A program made the position numbers and the translations under genes. Of a DNA stretch of 64,000 nucleotides, positions 18,284 through 29,014 are shown piece after piece. Numbering within the stretch: the stretch's first letter is position 1; every line of letters begins with the position of its first letter. Location of the stretch: the NCBI GenBank assembly GCA_903860975.1, contig CAIOSI010000037.1, positions 1 through 64,000 on the forward strand, in the 5' to 3' direction. A model generated the notes under the pieces. It saw only the letters and a program-made list of their open reading frames with translations, did not search any database and was not told the origin of the DNA. Origin of the DNA: an uncultured Alphaproteobacteria bacterium. GTDB lineage: Bacteria > Pseudomonadota > Alphaproteobacteria > Caulobacterales > Caulobacteraceae.

Positions 18284-21200
18284 ATGAACCCGTCACGCCC
18301 CTTTATTATGCGACCTGTCGCGACAGCCCTCTTCATGGTGGCGATCGTGTTGGCGGGGCTCGTGGGCTTCAAGCTCCTGCCGCTCTCGGCGCTTCCCGAG
18401 GTCGACTATCCGACCATTCAGGTTTCAACGCTTTATCCCGGCGCGAGTCCGGAGGTCATGGCCCAGACGGTGACCGCGCCGCTTGAGCGGCAGTTTGGAC
18501 AGATGTCGGGCCTTGAGCGGATGAGCTCGGTAAGCTCGGCTGGCGCGTCAGTGATCACCCTTCAGTTCACACTGAAACAAACCCTAGACGTTGCTGAGCA
18601 AGAGGTTCAGGCCGCCATCAACGCCGGCGCGACCTTGCTGCCAGCTGACCTCCCGGCGCCGCCGATTTACGCCAAGGTAAATCCGGCCGACGCGCCCGTT
18701 CTGACCTTGGCAGCGACATCTGACACCCTGCCGCTGACCGACGTCCAGAACCTGGTCTATACGCGTCTTGGACAAAAGATCAGCCAAGTCTCCGGCGTGG
18801 GCCTCGTCACGCTATCCGGCGGCCAGCGCCCAGCCATCCGCATCCAGATCGATACGCAGTCGCTCGCCTCTTACGGTCTGACACTGACCACAGTTCGCAA
18901 CGCCATTAGCTCGGCGAACGCCAACGCCGCCAAGGGTAGTTTCGAAGGTCCGACCCGCAGTTACACCATCAACGCCGACGACCAGCTGGAATCGGTCAAC
19001 GACTACAAGAACCTGATCATCGCCAGCCGCAACGGTGCCTCTGTGCGCCTGTCTGACGTGGCCAAGGTCATTCAGGGTCCGGAGAACATCCAACTGGGCG
19101 CCTGGTCCGGCTCGACCCAGGCGATCATCGTCAATGTCCAGCGACAGCCTGGCGCCAACGTCATCAAGACGGTCGACGCGATCAAAAGCCAGCTTACCGA
19201 GCTCACTGGCGCTCTGCCGCCCTCGGTGAAGGTTGTGGTGCTTTCCGACCGCACGACCGGCATCCGCGCATCCGTTCATGACGTTGAGATCGAGCTGCTG
19301 CTTGCCGTGGTGTTGGTGGTGCTGGTGATCTTCTTCTTCCTGCACTCCATTCGCGCCACGATCATCGCCGGCCTCGCCGTGCCGATCTCCCTGATCGGCA
19401 CCTGCGGGGTGACCTACTTGTTGGGCTTCAGTCTCAACAACCTCAGCCTCATGGCCTTGACCATCGCGACAGGTTTCGTGGTCGATGACGCCATCGTCAT
19501 GCTGGAGAACATCTCCCGACACGTGGAAGATGGTGAGTCACCCTTTGACGCGGCCCTCAATGGCGCCAAGCAAATTGGCTTCACGATCATTTCGTTGACC
19601 GTATCCCTGCTGGCCGTCCTGATCCCGCTTGTCTTCATGGGCGATGTGGTGGGCCGCCTGTTCCGCGAATTCGCGATCACGCTCGCCATCACAATCCTGA
19701 TTTCGGCGGTCGTCTCCCTGACCTTGACCCCCATGATGGCCGCACGCTGGATGAAGGGCGACGAGCATCACGCCAAGCCCGGCAGCTTCGGCGAGAAGTC
19801 CCAGGTCTGGTTCGACAAACTCGTCGCGCAATACGACCGCGGCTTGCTCTGGGTGCTTGACCGGCAGAAGGCGACGCTGATCGTTGCGGTCGCCACCTTC
19901 TTGCTGACTGCCATGCTCTACATCGTAATCCCGAAGGGCCTGTTCCCAGTACAGGACACCGGCCAGCTTCAGGCGCGGATTCAGGCGCCGGAAACGGTCT
20001 CCTATCAACGCATGGTGCAGCTGCAGTCGCAGGTCACCAACGCGGTCTTGCAGGACCCCGCGGTGGAGAATGTTTCCTCCTTTGTCGGCGTCGATGGATC
20101 GACCAACTCAACGATCAATTCCGCCGAATTGCTGATCAACCTGAAGAAAGGCCATCCCTCCCAGACGACGGTGATGCAGCGCCTGCGCGACGAAATCGCC
20201 AAGGTGCCCGGCGTCCAGCTGTACTTGCAGCCAACCCAAGACCTGACCGTCGATGCCGAATCCGGACCGACCCAGTACCGGCTCTCGGTTGAGGGTGCGA
20301 ACACCCAGCAGGTCAACGACTGGGCCGTGAAACTGACGACAGCGCTGGCCCAAGAAAAAGCCCTTGCCAACGTCACCACCGACGCCGGCGACCACGGGCT
20401 ATCGGCCTTTGTGAACATCGATCGGGATACCGCCGCGCGCATCGGGATCACGCCTGCGGCGGTGGATGATTCCCTCTACTCCGCCTTCGGTCAGCGGATC
20501 ATTTCGAACATCTTCACCGAGACCAATCAGTATCGGGTGATCTTGGAAGCGCGGCCAGGCGATGCGACACCGGCGGGTCTCGCTGACGTTCAGTTACAGT
20601 CCACCGGGGGCTCGACGCCGCTGTCGGCTGTGGCGAAGATCGAGCAGGGCACCGCGCCGCTGCAGGTGCGTCACGTGGCCCAGTTCCCAGCCGCCACGGT
20701 CGGCTTCGACACGGGCGCGCATACGTCACTGGGCGCATCGGTAGGCGCCATCCGTAAGATGGCTGACAAGATCGGCAAGCCGGCGGGCATCACCCTGACT
20801 TTCATGGGCGCTGCGGGCGCCTATGAGAACTCGCTGAACAATGAGCTGTGGCTGATCCTAGCGGCGGTGGTCTGCGTCTACATCGTGTTGGGCGTGCTCT
20901 ATGAGAGCTACATCCACCCGCTGACGATCCTGTCGACCCTGCCCTCGGCAGGCGTCGGCGCCTTGCTGGCGCTGATGTTCACAGGCAACGACCTGGGGGT
21001 GATCGGTATTATCGGCATCATCCTGCTGATCGGCATCGTAAAAAAGAATGCGATCATGATGATCGACTTTGCGCTCGACGCCGAGCGCGAGCAGGGCATG
21101 AGCGCCCGCGATGCGATCCACCAGGCGGCCCTCTTGCGCTTCCGACCGATCCTGATGACGACTATGGCTGCGCTTTTCGCCGCCGTGCCATTGATGTTGG

Positions 21201-21385
21201 GTATTGGCGAAGGCGCTGAGCTGCGCAGGCCACTGGGCATTGCCATCTTCGGCGGACTGATTGTGAGCCAGCTGCTCACAATCTTTACGACGCCGGTTGT
21301 GTATCTGGCCTTTGATCGCTTGGTCCCGAAGAAGGGCAGAGCCGCCGTGGCTCGGGGCGGGCCGGCCCCGGAACCGGCCGAATGA
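18284..21385 (+). CDS. RND efflux transporter permease (MdtB/MuxB-like, first pump)
   Basis: A 1033-residue inner-membrane pump of the HAE1/AcrB type. The start [21 protein letters not shown] is typical of helix 1. The proton-relay helix contains [17 protein letters not shown] with the paired Asp. Two duplicated halves each have a large periplasmic loop, and the second-half motif [20 protein letters not shown] is present. The order adaptor, pump, pump, outer-membrane factor matches MdtABC/MuxABC, where two different pumps form a heteromultimer exporting bile salts, novobiocin and other compounds. It starts 31 bp after the adaptor and overlaps the next gene by 4 bp (ATGA). Confidence 0.9.
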   Translation: MNPSRPFIMRPVATALFMVAIVLAGLVGFKLLPLSALPEVDYPTIQVSTLYPGASPEVMAQTVTAPLERQFGQMSGLERMSSVSSAGASVITLQFTLKQTLDVAEQEVQAAINAGATLLPADLPAPPIYAKVNPADAPVLTLAATSDTLPLTDVQNLVYTRLGQKISQVSGVGLVTLSGGQRPAIRIQIDTQSLASYGLTLTTVRNAISSANANAAKGSFEGPTRSYTINADDQLESVNDYKNLIIASRNGASVRLSDVAKVIQGPENIQLGAWSGSTQAIIVNVQRQPGANVIKTVDAIKSQLTELTGALPPSVKVVVLSDRTTGIRASVHDVEIELLLAVVLVVLVIFFFLHSIRATIIAGLAVPISLIGTCGVTYLLGFSLNNLSLMALTIATGFVVDDAIVMLENISRHVEDGESPFDAALNGAKQIGFTIISLTVSLLAVLIPLVFMGDVVGRLFREFAITLAITILISAVVSLTLTPMMAARWMKGDEHHAKPGSFGEKSQVWFDKLVAQYDRGLLWVLDRQKATLIVAVATFLLTAMLYIVIPKGLFPVQDTGQLQARIQAPETVSYQRMVQLQSQVTNAVLQDPAVENVSSFVGVDGSTNSTINSAELLINLKKGHPSQTTVMQRLRDEIAKVPGVQLYLQPTQDLTVDAESGPTQYRLSVEGANTQQVNDWAVKLTTALAQEKALANVTTDAGDHGLSAFVNIDRDTAARIGITPAAVDDSLYSAFGQRIISNIFTETNQYRVILEARPGDATPAGLADVQLQSTGGSTPLSAVAKIEQGTAPLQVRHVAQFPAATVGFDTGAHTSLGASVGAIRKMADKIGKPAGITLTFMGAAGAYENSLNNELWLILAAVVCVYIVLGVLYESYIHPLTILSTLPSAGVGALLALMFTGNDLGVIGIIGIILLIGIVKKNAIMMIDFALDAEREQGMSARDAIHQAALLRFRPILMTTMAALFAAVPLMLGIGEGAELRRPLGIAIFGGLIVSQLLTIFTTPVVYLAFDRLVPKKGRAAVARGGPAPEPAE

Positions 21386-24300
21386 ACCTCTCGGCCACCT
21401 TCATCAAGCGCCCCATCGCAACGATCCTGTTGACGATCGGGCTGGCCCTGTCAGGCGTTGCGGGCTTCCTTGTGTTGCCCGTGGCCCCATTGCCGATGGT
21501 CGACTTCCCGATCATCAGTGTTCAGGCGAGGTTGGCTGGCGCCAGTCCCCAGACCATGGCCTCCGATGTTGCGACGCCATTGGAGCGAAGGCTCGGCACA
21601 ATCGCTGGCGTCAACGAGATCACCTCTTCGAGCTCCACGGGCAGCACCAACGTCACCCTGCAGTTCGACATTTCCAAAAACATCGACGCTGCAGCACGCG
21701 CCGTGCAGGCCGCCATCAACGCCGCCCGCGCGGACCTGCCGGCCGCGCTTCGCCAGAACCCCACCTACCGCAAGGCCAACCCGGCCGCGCAACCGGTGAT
21801 GATCCTGGCGCTCACCTCCGACACCCGCACGCCGGGCCAGATCTTCGACGCTGTAAGCAATATTGTGCAGCAGCGTCTGAGCCAGGTGAACGGCGTGGGC
21901 GATGTGACGATCGGCGGCAGCTCTCAACCGGCGGTGAGGGTCGAGGTCTCACCCTTTGCACTGAACCGGTTTGGGATCAGCCTTGAGGACGTACGAAGCG
22001 CCATTCAGTCTGCCAACGCCAACCGGCCCAAGGGGACGGTCAGCAATCAGGGTGGCCAGAGGTTTCAAATCTACACCTCCACTGGCGGCATTCATGCGGC
22101 CGACTACGCCCCTCTGATCATCGCCTATCGCAATGGCGCGGCCGTGCGTCTTTCCGACGTAGCCGAGGTTATCGACAGCGTGTCGGACACCCGCACCATC
22201 GGCCTGTTTAACGGCCAGCGCGCGATCGTCGTCAATATTACTCAGCAGCCCTCCGCGAACGTCATCGCGACCGTGGATGCGATCCGCGCTGCGCTGCCGC
22301 TGCTGCAGTCGCAGCTTCCCACTGACGTGAAGATGCAGGTCGCTTCAGACGCCACCACATCTATCCGCGCCTCTTTGCGAGAGATCGAGATCACCTTGTC
22401 CATCGCCATCCTTCTGGTGGTGCTGGTGGTGAGCGTCTTCCTGCGCCGGTGGAAGGCGACCCTGATTCCAGCGGTGGCCACCATGGTCTCCCTGCTCGCC
22501 ACGTTCGGCGTGATGTACGCGATGGGATTTTCGCTGAACAACATCAGCCTGATGGCGCTTACGGTAGCCTCGGGCTTCGTGGTTGATGACGCCATCGTCG
22601 TCCTGGAAAATACCAACCGACTCATCGAGGGCGGCATGGGCCGGTTCGAGGCCGCGCTGGCCGGCGCTCGTCAGGTTGGCTTTACCGTTGTCTCGATGAG
22701 CATCTCTCTGGTGGCGGTGTTCATCCCACTCCTTTTCATGGGTGGCCAGGTCGGCGCCCTGTTCCGAGAGTTCGCCGTCACACTGTCGGCCTCGGTGCTG
22801 ATCTCGCTGGTGATTTCGCTGACCACCACGCCGATGATGTGCGCCTACCTCCTGCGCTCCAAAGACGAGGAGAAACCCGAGGGTCGGATCGGGCGCCTAC
22901 TGCGCAAGGGGGTGGAAGGTCTGCAAAAAAGCTATGAGCACAGCCTGGATTTCGCGCTCTCGGCCCGCCCGCTGATGATGCTGATCCTGGCCGTCATCAT
23001 CGGCCTGAACATCTTCCTCTACATGGCCATTCCCAAAGGCTTCTTCCCGACCCAAGATTCAGGCCGACTCTTTGGGGGTCTGCGTGCCGACCAGTCCATC
23101 TCCTCCGAACAGATGGGCCGTAAGATGCAGCAGATTGTCGGCATTCTTATGAAGGATCCGGCGGTCCGAACGGTGGTCGGCTTCACCGGGGGCGGCCGCA
23201 CCGGTGGCGGTTTCCTTTCGGTGGATCTGAAACCCCGAAGCGAGCGTAAGGAAGGCGGCGTAGCCGTCATTGGCCGTCTTCGCCCGCAGCTTTCAAAGGT
23301 CACCGGACTTACGGTGTTTCTGATCCCGCAACAGGACGTCCGCCAAGGCGGGCGTCCCTCCAACGCCACCTATCAGTACACGCTGAAGGCCGATAACGCC
23401 GCAGACCTGAAAACCTGGGCTCAGAAGCTCAACGACGCAATGTCCGAGCACACCGACGTCATGATCGACGTCAATACCGACCAGCAGGACAACGGCGTCG
23501 AGGCCTATGTCGACGTGGACCACGACTCCGCCGCGCGATTGGGCGTCAACCTGCGCGATGTGGACAATGCCCTTTACGACAGCTTTGGCCAGCGCCCGGT
23601 GGCCAATATCTACCAGGACCTCAATCAGTACAGCGTGATTATGGAGACCGCGCCGGTCTACAGCTTCGGACCAGACTCGCTGAACAACATCTATGTGCCG
23701 GCCAGTTCCTCGGTGGTGGTGGCCACAGCGGCGCAAAAAAGAGCCCAGGCTCAGGGCGCCCAGAACGCCTCAGCGGTCGCTGCCGCCAATGCCGCCGCCA
23801 CCCAAGCCAGCGCCAGCACGACCGGCTTTAGCTCCTCCTCGGGCGGAGCCAGCGGCGCAAATGGCGCAGCGGCAAGCCAGGCCGCAAACCCCGGCGCCCG
23901 CGACCCTGGCACAGGCAGTGCGCTCAACACCGCCGTTCGCAAGATGGTGCCCTTGTCAGCAATCGCAAAGTTCTACAATCGCGCCACCCCCTCGGCGATC
24001 AATCACCAGGACGCCGAACTCGCCACAACCGTCTCCTTCAATCTCGCAGAGGGGAAATCCCTTAGCGATGCCACCATCGCCATTCAGCAGGCGGAAGCCG
24101 ATATCCACATGCCCACTAACGTGCGCGGCTCCTTCCAGGGCACGGCCAAGGGTTTCGCCGACACCCTGAAGCAGGAGCCTGTTCTGATCCTGGCGGCGCT
24201 CACGGCGATCTATATCGTGCTGGGCATCCTCTACGAGAGCCTGATCCACCCGATCACCGTTCTCTCAACTCTGCCCTCAGCAGGGTTCGGGGCGCTTCTG

Positions 24301-24723
24301 ATGCTGATGATCTTCAAGATGGAATTCTCGATCATTGCCCTGATCGGCATCTTCCTGCTGATCGGCCTTGTGAAAAAGAACGCCATCATGATCATCGATT
24401 TCGCGCTGGACGCTCAGCGCAGCCGCGGTCTTTCCGCCGTTGAGGCCGTGCGCGAAGCCTGCCTGCTGCGGTTCCGCCCGATCTTGATGACCACGCTTGC
24501 CGCCGGTCTCGGCGCCCTGCCGTTGGCGATTGGCTTTGGGGAAGGCTCGGAGCTGCGCCAGCCTTTAGGCATCGCAATCATCGGCGGCCTCATCGCCAGC
24601 CAGCTGCTCACACTTCTGACCACGCCTGTGGTCTACGTCTACATCGACCGGTTGCGGCGCTCGTCCCGCGACGAACGCTACCTCAGCCGCCACAGCGGCG
24701 AAGGCCAGGTCCAGCCCGCATGA
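21382..24723 (+). CDS. RND efflux transporter permease (MdtC/MuxC-like, second pump)
   Basis: A 1113-residue paralogue of the preceding pump with the same fold marks ([36 protein letters not shown]). It is about 80 residues longer because of a low-complexity Ala/Ser/Gly/Gln-rich insertion at about residues 773-849 (bases 23700-23930), in the second periplasmic loop between an NIYVPAS stretch and the VPLSAIAKF strand. The ATG overlaps the stop of pump 1 as ATGA, and its own stop overlaps the NodT start, indicating translational coupling. It would pair with pump 1 in one tripartite complex. Confidence 0.9.
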   Translation: MNLSATFIKRPIATILLTIGLALSGVAGFLVLPVAPLPMVDFPIISVQARLAGASPQTMASDVATPLERRLGTIAGVNEITSSSSTGSTNVTLQFDISKNIDAAARAVQAAINAARADLPAALRQNPTYRKANPAAQPVMILALTSDTRTPGQIFDAVSNIVQQRLSQVNGVGDVTIGGSSQPAVRVEVSPFALNRFGISLEDVRSAIQSANANRPKGTVSNQGGQRFQIYTSTGGIHAADYAPLIIAYRNGAAVRLSDVAEVIDSVSDTRTIGLFNGQRAIVVNITQQPSANVIATVDAIRAALPLLQSQLPTDVKMQVASDATTSIRASLREIEITLSIAILLVVLVVSVFLRRWKATLIPAVATMVSLLATFGVMYAMGFSLNNISLMALTVASGFVVDDAIVVLENTNRLIEGGMGRFEAALAGARQVGFTVVSMSISLVAVFIPLLFMGGQVGALFREFAVTLSASVLISLVISLTTTPMMCAYLLRSKDEEKPEGRIGRLLRKGVEGLQKSYEHSLDFALSARPLMMLILAVIIGLNIFLYMAIPKGFFPTQDSGRLFGGLRADQSISSEQMGRKMQQIVGILMKDPAVRTVVGFTGGGRTGGGFLSVDLKPRSERKEGGVAVIGRLRPQLSKVTGLTVFLIPQQDVRQGGRPSNATYQYTLKADNAADLKTWAQKLNDAMSEHTDVMIDVNTDQQDNGVEAYVDVDHDSAARLGVNLRDVDNALYDSFGQRPVANIYQDLNQYSVIMETAPVYSFGPDSLNNIYVPASSSVVVATAAQKRAQAQGAQNASAVAAANAAATQASASTTGFSSSSGGASGANGAAASQAANPGARDPGTGSALNTAVRKMVPLSAIAKFYNRATPSAINHQDAELATTVSFNLAEGKSLSDATIAIQQAEADIHMPTNVRGSFQGTAKGFADTLKQEPVLILAALTAIYIVLGILYESLIHPITVLSTLPSAGFGALLMLMIFKMEFSIIALIGIFLLIGLVKKNAIMIIDFALDAQRSRGLSAVEAVREACLLRFRPILMTTLAAGLGALPLAIGFGEGSELRQPLGIAIIGGLIASQLLTLLTTPVVYVYIDRLRRSSRDERYLSRHSGEGQVQPA

Positions 24724-26144
24724 AGCACGCCCCTTTCCGTTTTGCCTCCGTCGCCCTTTTCACGGCGGCAGCCTTAGCCGGCTGCGCTGTCGGGCCAAAT
24801 TATGTGCGGCCCACGGCCCCACTGTCACCGAGCTTCAAGGAAGCGGCCGGCTGGTCGCTGGCAGCGCCTGCTGACACGCTCGATCGCGGAGACTGGTGGA
24901 CCTTATTCGGCGATGCGACTCTGAACGGGCTGGAAGGCAGGGTCCAGGTCTCGAACCAGAACATCATCGCTGCCGAAGCTGCCTATCGCCAAGCCCGGGG
25001 CGTTGTCAGCGAGCAGCAGGCGACGCTGTTTCCAACCGTGAACCTGACGGGAAACGGCACAGAATCGGGCAGCGGCGGCAAAACCGCGGCAAGCCAGAAC
25101 ACTTCACAATATCGCGCGAGCCTGGGCACAACCTGGGAGGCGGACGTATGGGGCCGTATTCGCCGCTCCATTGAAGCCGCCAAGTCAAACGCCGAGGCCA
25201 GTGCGGCAGATCTGGCCGCAGCGCGGCTCTCGGTGCAGGGCGAACTTGCCGACAACTACTTCGGCCTGCGAGAGGCCGATGCAGAGATCGCGCTCGATCG
25301 TGCGACAGTCGAGGCATACCAGCGAGAGCTGACCATCGCTCAGAACCGCTATAACGCCGGCGTTACGGTCAAGAGCGACGTCTTCCAGGCCCAGACGCAG
25401 CTCGCAAACGCCCAGGCCGACCTGGCTGGCCTGGGTCAGCAACGCGCAAACTACGAACATGCGATCGCCATACTGGTGGGCGAGGCGCCAGGCGCCTTCT
25501 CGCTTGCCGCCGCGCCTTGGGTTGAGACCGTGCCCGTCATGCCGCCGGCGGTGCCGTCCAGTCTTCTTCAACGCCGGCCCGATATCGCTAGCGCCGAGCG
25601 GCGGGTCAGGACGGCCAACGCCCAGATCGGCATACAGACCGCGGCCTACTTCCCAGACCTGACGTTGACGGGAGCCTACGGATTTGCGGCCAACGAGCTG
25701 GGCACGCTGATCAAGAGTTCAACCTCACTCTGGAGCTATGGCGCATCGGTTGCGGAAACAGTCTTTGACGCCGGAGCCCGCCGGGCCCGCGTGAACGAAG
25801 CGAAGGCGGCGCGCGATCAGGCCGTGGCGAAATACCGTGAGACCGTGTTGGAAGCGCTCGGACAGGTCGAAAACCAGCTCATCGCCACCCGCGTCCTGGC
25901 GCAACAGGGCGACTTGCGCCGACAAGCCTCAGCGGCCGCGGACGCTGCTGAGACGATCGTCGCCAACCAGTATAAGTCCGGCCAAGTGCGCTATACCGAC
26001 GTCGTCACCGCACAGGCTGCGGCCTACAACGCACGTCGCGCGCTGGCCCAATCGGCAGCCCAACGCCAGACGACGGCGGTGGCGCTGATCCAGTCGCTCG
26101 GCGGCGGCTGGAAGTCGGGCGCAGACCCTAAAGTTTCTCGCTGA
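24720..26144 (+). CDS. NodT-family efflux outer-membrane lipoprotein
   Basis: A 474-residue outer-membrane factor. A lipoprotein signal has lipobox LAGC with acylated Cys22, followed by CAVGPNYVRP, the standard NodT/OprM opening. Two TolC-type repeats follow, with long coiled-coil helices (ARLSVQGELADNYFGLREAD and VLEALGQVENQLIATRVLAQ) and beta strands. It forms the outer-membrane duct of the RND system encoded just upstream (4-bp overlap). It converges on the coq7-like gene with a 17-bp overlap. Confidence 0.9.
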   Translation: MKHAPFRFASVALFTAAALAGCAVGPNYVRPTAPLSPSFKEAAGWSLAAPADTLDRGDWWTLFGDATLNGLEGRVQVSNQNIIAAEAAYRQARGVVSEQQATLFPTVNLTGNGTESGSGGKTAASQNTSQYRASLGTTWEADVWGRIRRSIEAAKSNAEASAADLAAARLSVQGELADNYFGLREADAEIALDRATVEAYQRELTIAQNRYNAGVTVKSDVFQAQTQLANAQADLAGLGQQRANYEHAIAILVGEAPGAFSLAAAPWVETVPVMPPAVPSSLLQRRPDIASAERRVRTANAQIGIQTAAYFPDLTLTGAYGFAANELGTLIKSSTSLWSYGASVAETVFDAGARRARVNEAKAARDQAVAKYRETVLEALGQVENQLIATRVLAQQGDLRRQASAAADAAETIVANQYKSGQVRYTDVVTAQAAAYNARRALAQSAAQRQTTAVALIQSLGGGWKSGADPKVSR

Positions 26145-26691
26145 TTTTAATTGCCGCACGGCAACCTACGCCGATCACCGCGGAGAGGAACCCGTAGCCA
26201 ACGGCACCATGTGCGCCCTCCTCCACGGCCAGATCGCGGTGGGCAAGTTCCTCGTCTCTAAACGTGGACAGCTCCGCAGCGAGGTCCGGGTCACGGGTTT
26301 TGAGTTCGGCGATCTGATGGGCGTAATGCTCTTCGATGACGTTCTCTACCGCCTCTGTGCAGGCGTGAGCGGCCTTGTCGCCCATTAAAGCCGTACCTGC
26401 GCCCAGGGCGAAGGCCGCCAGCCGCCAAACAGGCGCCAGCGCCGTCGGGCGCACCTTGTGCTGCGTCAGCAGGCGCTCGAAGCGGGCCAGGTGGGCCGCT
26501 TCCTGGGCCTCCATTTCGGCCAGCTGTCCGGTGATGCGCTCGTGGCCAGCGGCAGTGCCCAGGACGCTGCGCTGGCCGCGATAGATCGCGACAGCCGCCA
26601 TCTCCCCGGCATGGTCGACACGCAGGATCTCGGCCATTCGGGCCGACTGTGCGCCTCGACCAGGACGCGATGGAATTGGCTTGTTGATCAC
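26128..26691 (-). CDS. coq7: Demethoxyubiquinone hydroxylase family protein (COQ7-like)
   Basis: A 187-residue di-iron carboxylate hydroxylase. Iron-ligand motifs are spaced as in COQ7: DHAGEMAA, MEAQEAAH, VIEEHYAHQ and RDEELAHRDLA, the E-x2-H pairs of a ferritin-like four-helix bundle. The enzyme hydroxylates 2-octaprenyl-3-methyl-6-methoxy-benzoquinol in ubiquinone synthesis, associated with the inner membrane. The ATG at 26691 overlaps the dsbB stop by 4 bp, so the two are coupled. Confidence 0.88.
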   Translation of the reverse strand: MINKPIPSRPGRGAQSARMAEILRVDHAGEMAAVAIYRGQRSVLGTAAGHERITGQLAEMEAQEAAHLARFERLLTQHKVRPTALAPVWRLAAFALGAGTALMGDKAAHACTEAVENVIEEHYAHQIAELKTRDPDLAAELSTFRDEELAHRDLAVEEGAHGAVGYGFLSAVIGVGCRAAIKISEKL

Positions 26692-27200
26692 CGCTTTCCT
26701 CGCTCACGGACCGCTGCAGAAATGCTCAAGCCCACAAAGATCGACGAGGCGAAGGTATTCCAGCCCGCCATAGAGACCCCAGCAAACATCCAGGCGGGCT
26801 GATCGCAGGCCGGCATCTTGACCCCGCCGCCATTGAGCAAATCCCGCAACGCCGCTGCGGTCACCGTACCACCGCCCGAGCAGCTCTGCGGCCCAGGCCA
26901 GTACTTCAACTCGACGCCGGTATGATAGCCAGCCACACCGACGCCCGCTAGGAACACCAGCGCGAGCAGCCAACAGCTCGCCTCGCGAAGGCGTGGACCG
27001 CCGGGTAGACGCACCAAGATCATCGCCAATGCGCCGACAGATCCCGCCACCCAATAGACGGTCCGCTGCTTCAGGCAGAGTTCGCAGGGTGCCAGGCCGC
27101 CAAAGGTCTGGAAGGCATGGGCGATGGCCAGCATTGCGACTGAGGCCAGCAACGCGAAGAACCGCCAACGTTCAAGGATGGGTCGCAGCATTGTCAACAT
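26688..27200 (-). CDS. dsbB: Disulfide bond formation protein B family
   Basis: A 170-residue protein with four transmembrane helices. The first periplasmic redox motif is C-E-L-C (Cys39, Cys42) in APCELCLKQR. A second periplasmic loop has a cysteine in the PQSCSGG segment and another in VKMPACDQP. This is the DsbB pattern: it reoxidises DsbA and passes electrons to ubiquinone. The neighbourhood fits, since the next gene is a ubiquinone-synthesis hydroxylase. The c-type cytochromes and the Cys-rich adaptor elsewhere in the window are plausible clients. Confidence 0.85.
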   Translation of the reverse strand: MLTMLRPILERWRFFALLASVAMLAIAHAFQTFGGLAPCELCLKQRTVYWVAGSVGALAMILVRLPGGPRLREASCWLLALVFLAGVGVAGYHTGVELKYWPGPQSCSGGGTVTAAALRDLLNGGGVKMPACDQPAWMFAGVSMAGWNTFASSIFVGLSISAAVRERGKR

Positions 27201-27234
27201 ATAGGCTTCTATAGCCTGGCTCTGGCGTGGTGGC

Positions 27235-27795
27235 CTAGTGAGCGAACTTCAACGCCATAACGAGCCCGACGATCAGCACCGCCGCAGCACTCGCCACCAG
27301 CGCCAGTCGCCGCTCAACAAAGGTCCTGATGGGCTCGCCGTAGATCTTGAGCAACAGAGCCTCCATCGAGAATCGCAAGCCGCGGACCAAGACAGAGACG
27401 CCGATGAAGAGGCCAAAATTCAGCTTGGCGAGACCAGAGGCGATGGCCGTGATCTTGTAGGGGATCGGCACGGCGATCAGCAGAGCGCCCCACTGGGCGT
27501 ACCAAGCATGGAAGGCCTCGTAACTTGCCCCCGTCAAGGAGAGCAGCCATTGGCCGAGGGGCTGCAGGAAGAAGCCGACCGCATATCCGCAGGAGCCGCC
27601 AGCGATCGAGCAAACGATCGTTAGCAGGGCGTATCGCATCGCGCGCTGTCGATCGGCGAGCACTACCGGCATCAGCAAGACATCGGGCGGAATCGGGAAA
27701 AACAGGCCTTCGCAGAAGGCCACGACGCCCAGCGCGATCGGCGCGTGTGGCGATGCGGCAAGGCCCATCACCCAATCGTAGGTCTTGCGAAGCAT
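27235..27795 (-). CDS. DedA/VTT-domain membrane protein (YqaA-like)
   Basis: A 186-residue polytopic inner-membrane protein with the VTT/SNARE-associated domain: an N-terminal amphipathic stretch, then CEGLFFPIPPDVLLMPVVL (the conserved F.P.P.E/D element), GGSCGYAVGFFLQPLG and a C-terminal helix. Relatives such as YqaA and DedA are linked to phospholipid flipping and envelope homeostasis. It is separated by 34 bp from dsbB on the same strand and is divergent from hppD. Confidence 0.78.
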   Translation of the reverse strand: MLRKTYDWVMGLAASPHAPIALGVVAFCEGLFFPIPPDVLLMPVVLADRQRAMRYALLTIVCSIAGGSCGYAVGFFLQPLGQWLLSLTGASYEAFHAWYAQWGALLIAVPIPYKITAIASGLAKLNFGLFIGVSVLVRGLRFSMEALLLKIYGEPIRTFVERRLALVASAAAVLIVGLVMALKFAH

Positions 27796-27870
27796 CGGCG
27801 ATCCCGCAGGCAGGTTGGAATGATGAGCTAGCAGGCCAACATGAGTCTGTCTTGCGGCTACCGCAAACTT

Positions 27871-27884
27871 GTTTCAAATGATAC
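27871..27884. promoter_or_regulatory. Candidate MarR-type operator upstream of hppD
   Basis: An imperfect dyad GTTTCA-AA-TGATAC (half sites agree at 5 of 6 positions), 28 bp before the hppD start and in the divergent region with the DedA gene. The operon ends in a MarR-family gene, which commonly autoregulates such pathways, so this is a candidate binding site. Inference only. Confidence 0.35.
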
Positions 27885-27911
27885 TATGAGCGCCTAGCAG
27901 GAGTTTGCCGC

Positions 27912-29009
27912 ATGACCGTCGAGTTGAAGCCGCAAGGGCGCGATCTCTTCGAAAATCCGCTTGGGACGGACGGGTTCGAGTTTGTGGAGTTCACCTCGCC
28001 CGAACCGGAGCGGCTGAAGAGCCTATTTGAAATTATGGGCTTTTCGGCGGTGGCCAAGCACCGCTCGAAGAACGTGCTGCGCTTGCGCCAAGGCGACATC
28101 AATTTCATCCTCAACATGGAAGCCTCGGGCCAGCCCGCGGATTTCCGTCAGATCCACGGCCCTTCGGCCAACGCCATGGCGTTCCGCGTGACGAACGCCG
28201 CAAAGGCGTTAGAGATGGCGATCGCGCGCGGCGCGAAGGCGGTCGTTGGCCCCGTCGGCCCGATGGAGCTGAATATCCCTGCGATCGAGGGGATCGGCGG
28301 GTCGAACCTCTATCTGGTCGATCGGTATGGCGCACAAGAGATCTACGATGTTGATTTTGTGCCTCTTCCCGGCGCGGCCGAGGCTATGGCCCAAAACGAC
28401 ATAGGCCTGACCTACATCGACCACCTGACCCACAACGTCTTCCGCGGCAACATGGTCAAGTGGGCGAACTTCTATCAGCGCATCTTCAACTTCCGTGAGA
28501 TCCGCTATTTCGATATTGAAGGCGCTCAAACGGCTTTAATCTCCAAGGCGATGACCAGCCCTTGCGGCAAAATCCGCATCCCGTTGAACGAGAGCCAGGA
28601 CGATCACTCGCAGATTGAGGAGTTCCTGCGCGACTATCACGGCGAAGGTATCCAGCATGTGGCGCTGGGCGCCGACGATATCTTCCAGGCGGTCGAGGCG
28701 ATGAGGGACCGGGGGGTGAAATTCCAGGACAGCCCGGACACATACTACGAACAGCTCGACGTTCGGGTGCCGGGCCATGGTGAGAACATCCAGCGCCTGA
28801 AGGCCGACAAGATCCTTCTGGACGGCGCGCCCACCGCGGGTCAGGGCCTCCTCTTGCAGATCTTCACTGAAAACATGATCGGCCCCATCTTCTTCGAGCT
28901 GATCCAGCGCAAGGGCAACGAGGGCTTCGGGGAAGGTAACTTCAAGGCTCTGTTCGAGTCCATAGAGCTGGACCAGCTGCGTCGCGGCGTGTTGCCCGTG
29001 AAGGCGTAG
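27912..29009 (+). CDS. hppD: 4-hydroxyphenylpyruvate dioxygenase
   Basis: A 365-residue vicinal-oxygen-chelate dioxygenase that converts 4-hydroxyphenylpyruvate to homogentisate with Fe(II) and O2. The metal triad sits in expected contexts: IDHLTHNV (about 170), GIQHVALG (about 248) and FFELIQRKG (about 329). The GNEGFGEGNFKALFESIE tail is typical of bacterial HPPD. The ATG at 27912 follows AGGAG eight bases upstream. First gene of the tyrosine/homogentisate operon. Confidence 0.95.
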   Translation: MTVELKPQGRDLFENPLGTDGFEFVEFTSPEPERLKSLFEIMGFSAVAKHRSKNVLRLRQGDINFILNMEASGQPADFRQIHGPSANAMAFRVTNAAKALEMAIARGAKAVVGPVGPMELNIPAIEGIGGSNLYLVDRYGAQEIYDVDFVPLPGAAEAMAQNDIGLTYIDHLTHNVFRGNMVKWANFYQRIFNFREIRYFDIEGAQTALISKAMTSPCGKIRIPLNESQDDHSQIEEFLRDYHGEGIQHVALGADDIFQAVEAMRDRGVKFQDSPDTYYEQLDVRVPGHGENIQRLKADKILLDGAPTAGQGLLLQIFTENMIGPIFFELIQRKGNEGFGEGNFKALFESIELDQLRRGVLPVKA

Positions 29010-29014
29010 GCGCA

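Noticed and set aside
18812..19522. 236-codon minus-strand frame in RND pump 1
   Set aside because: Antisense of conserved pump sequence; Asp/His/Gln-rich shadow.
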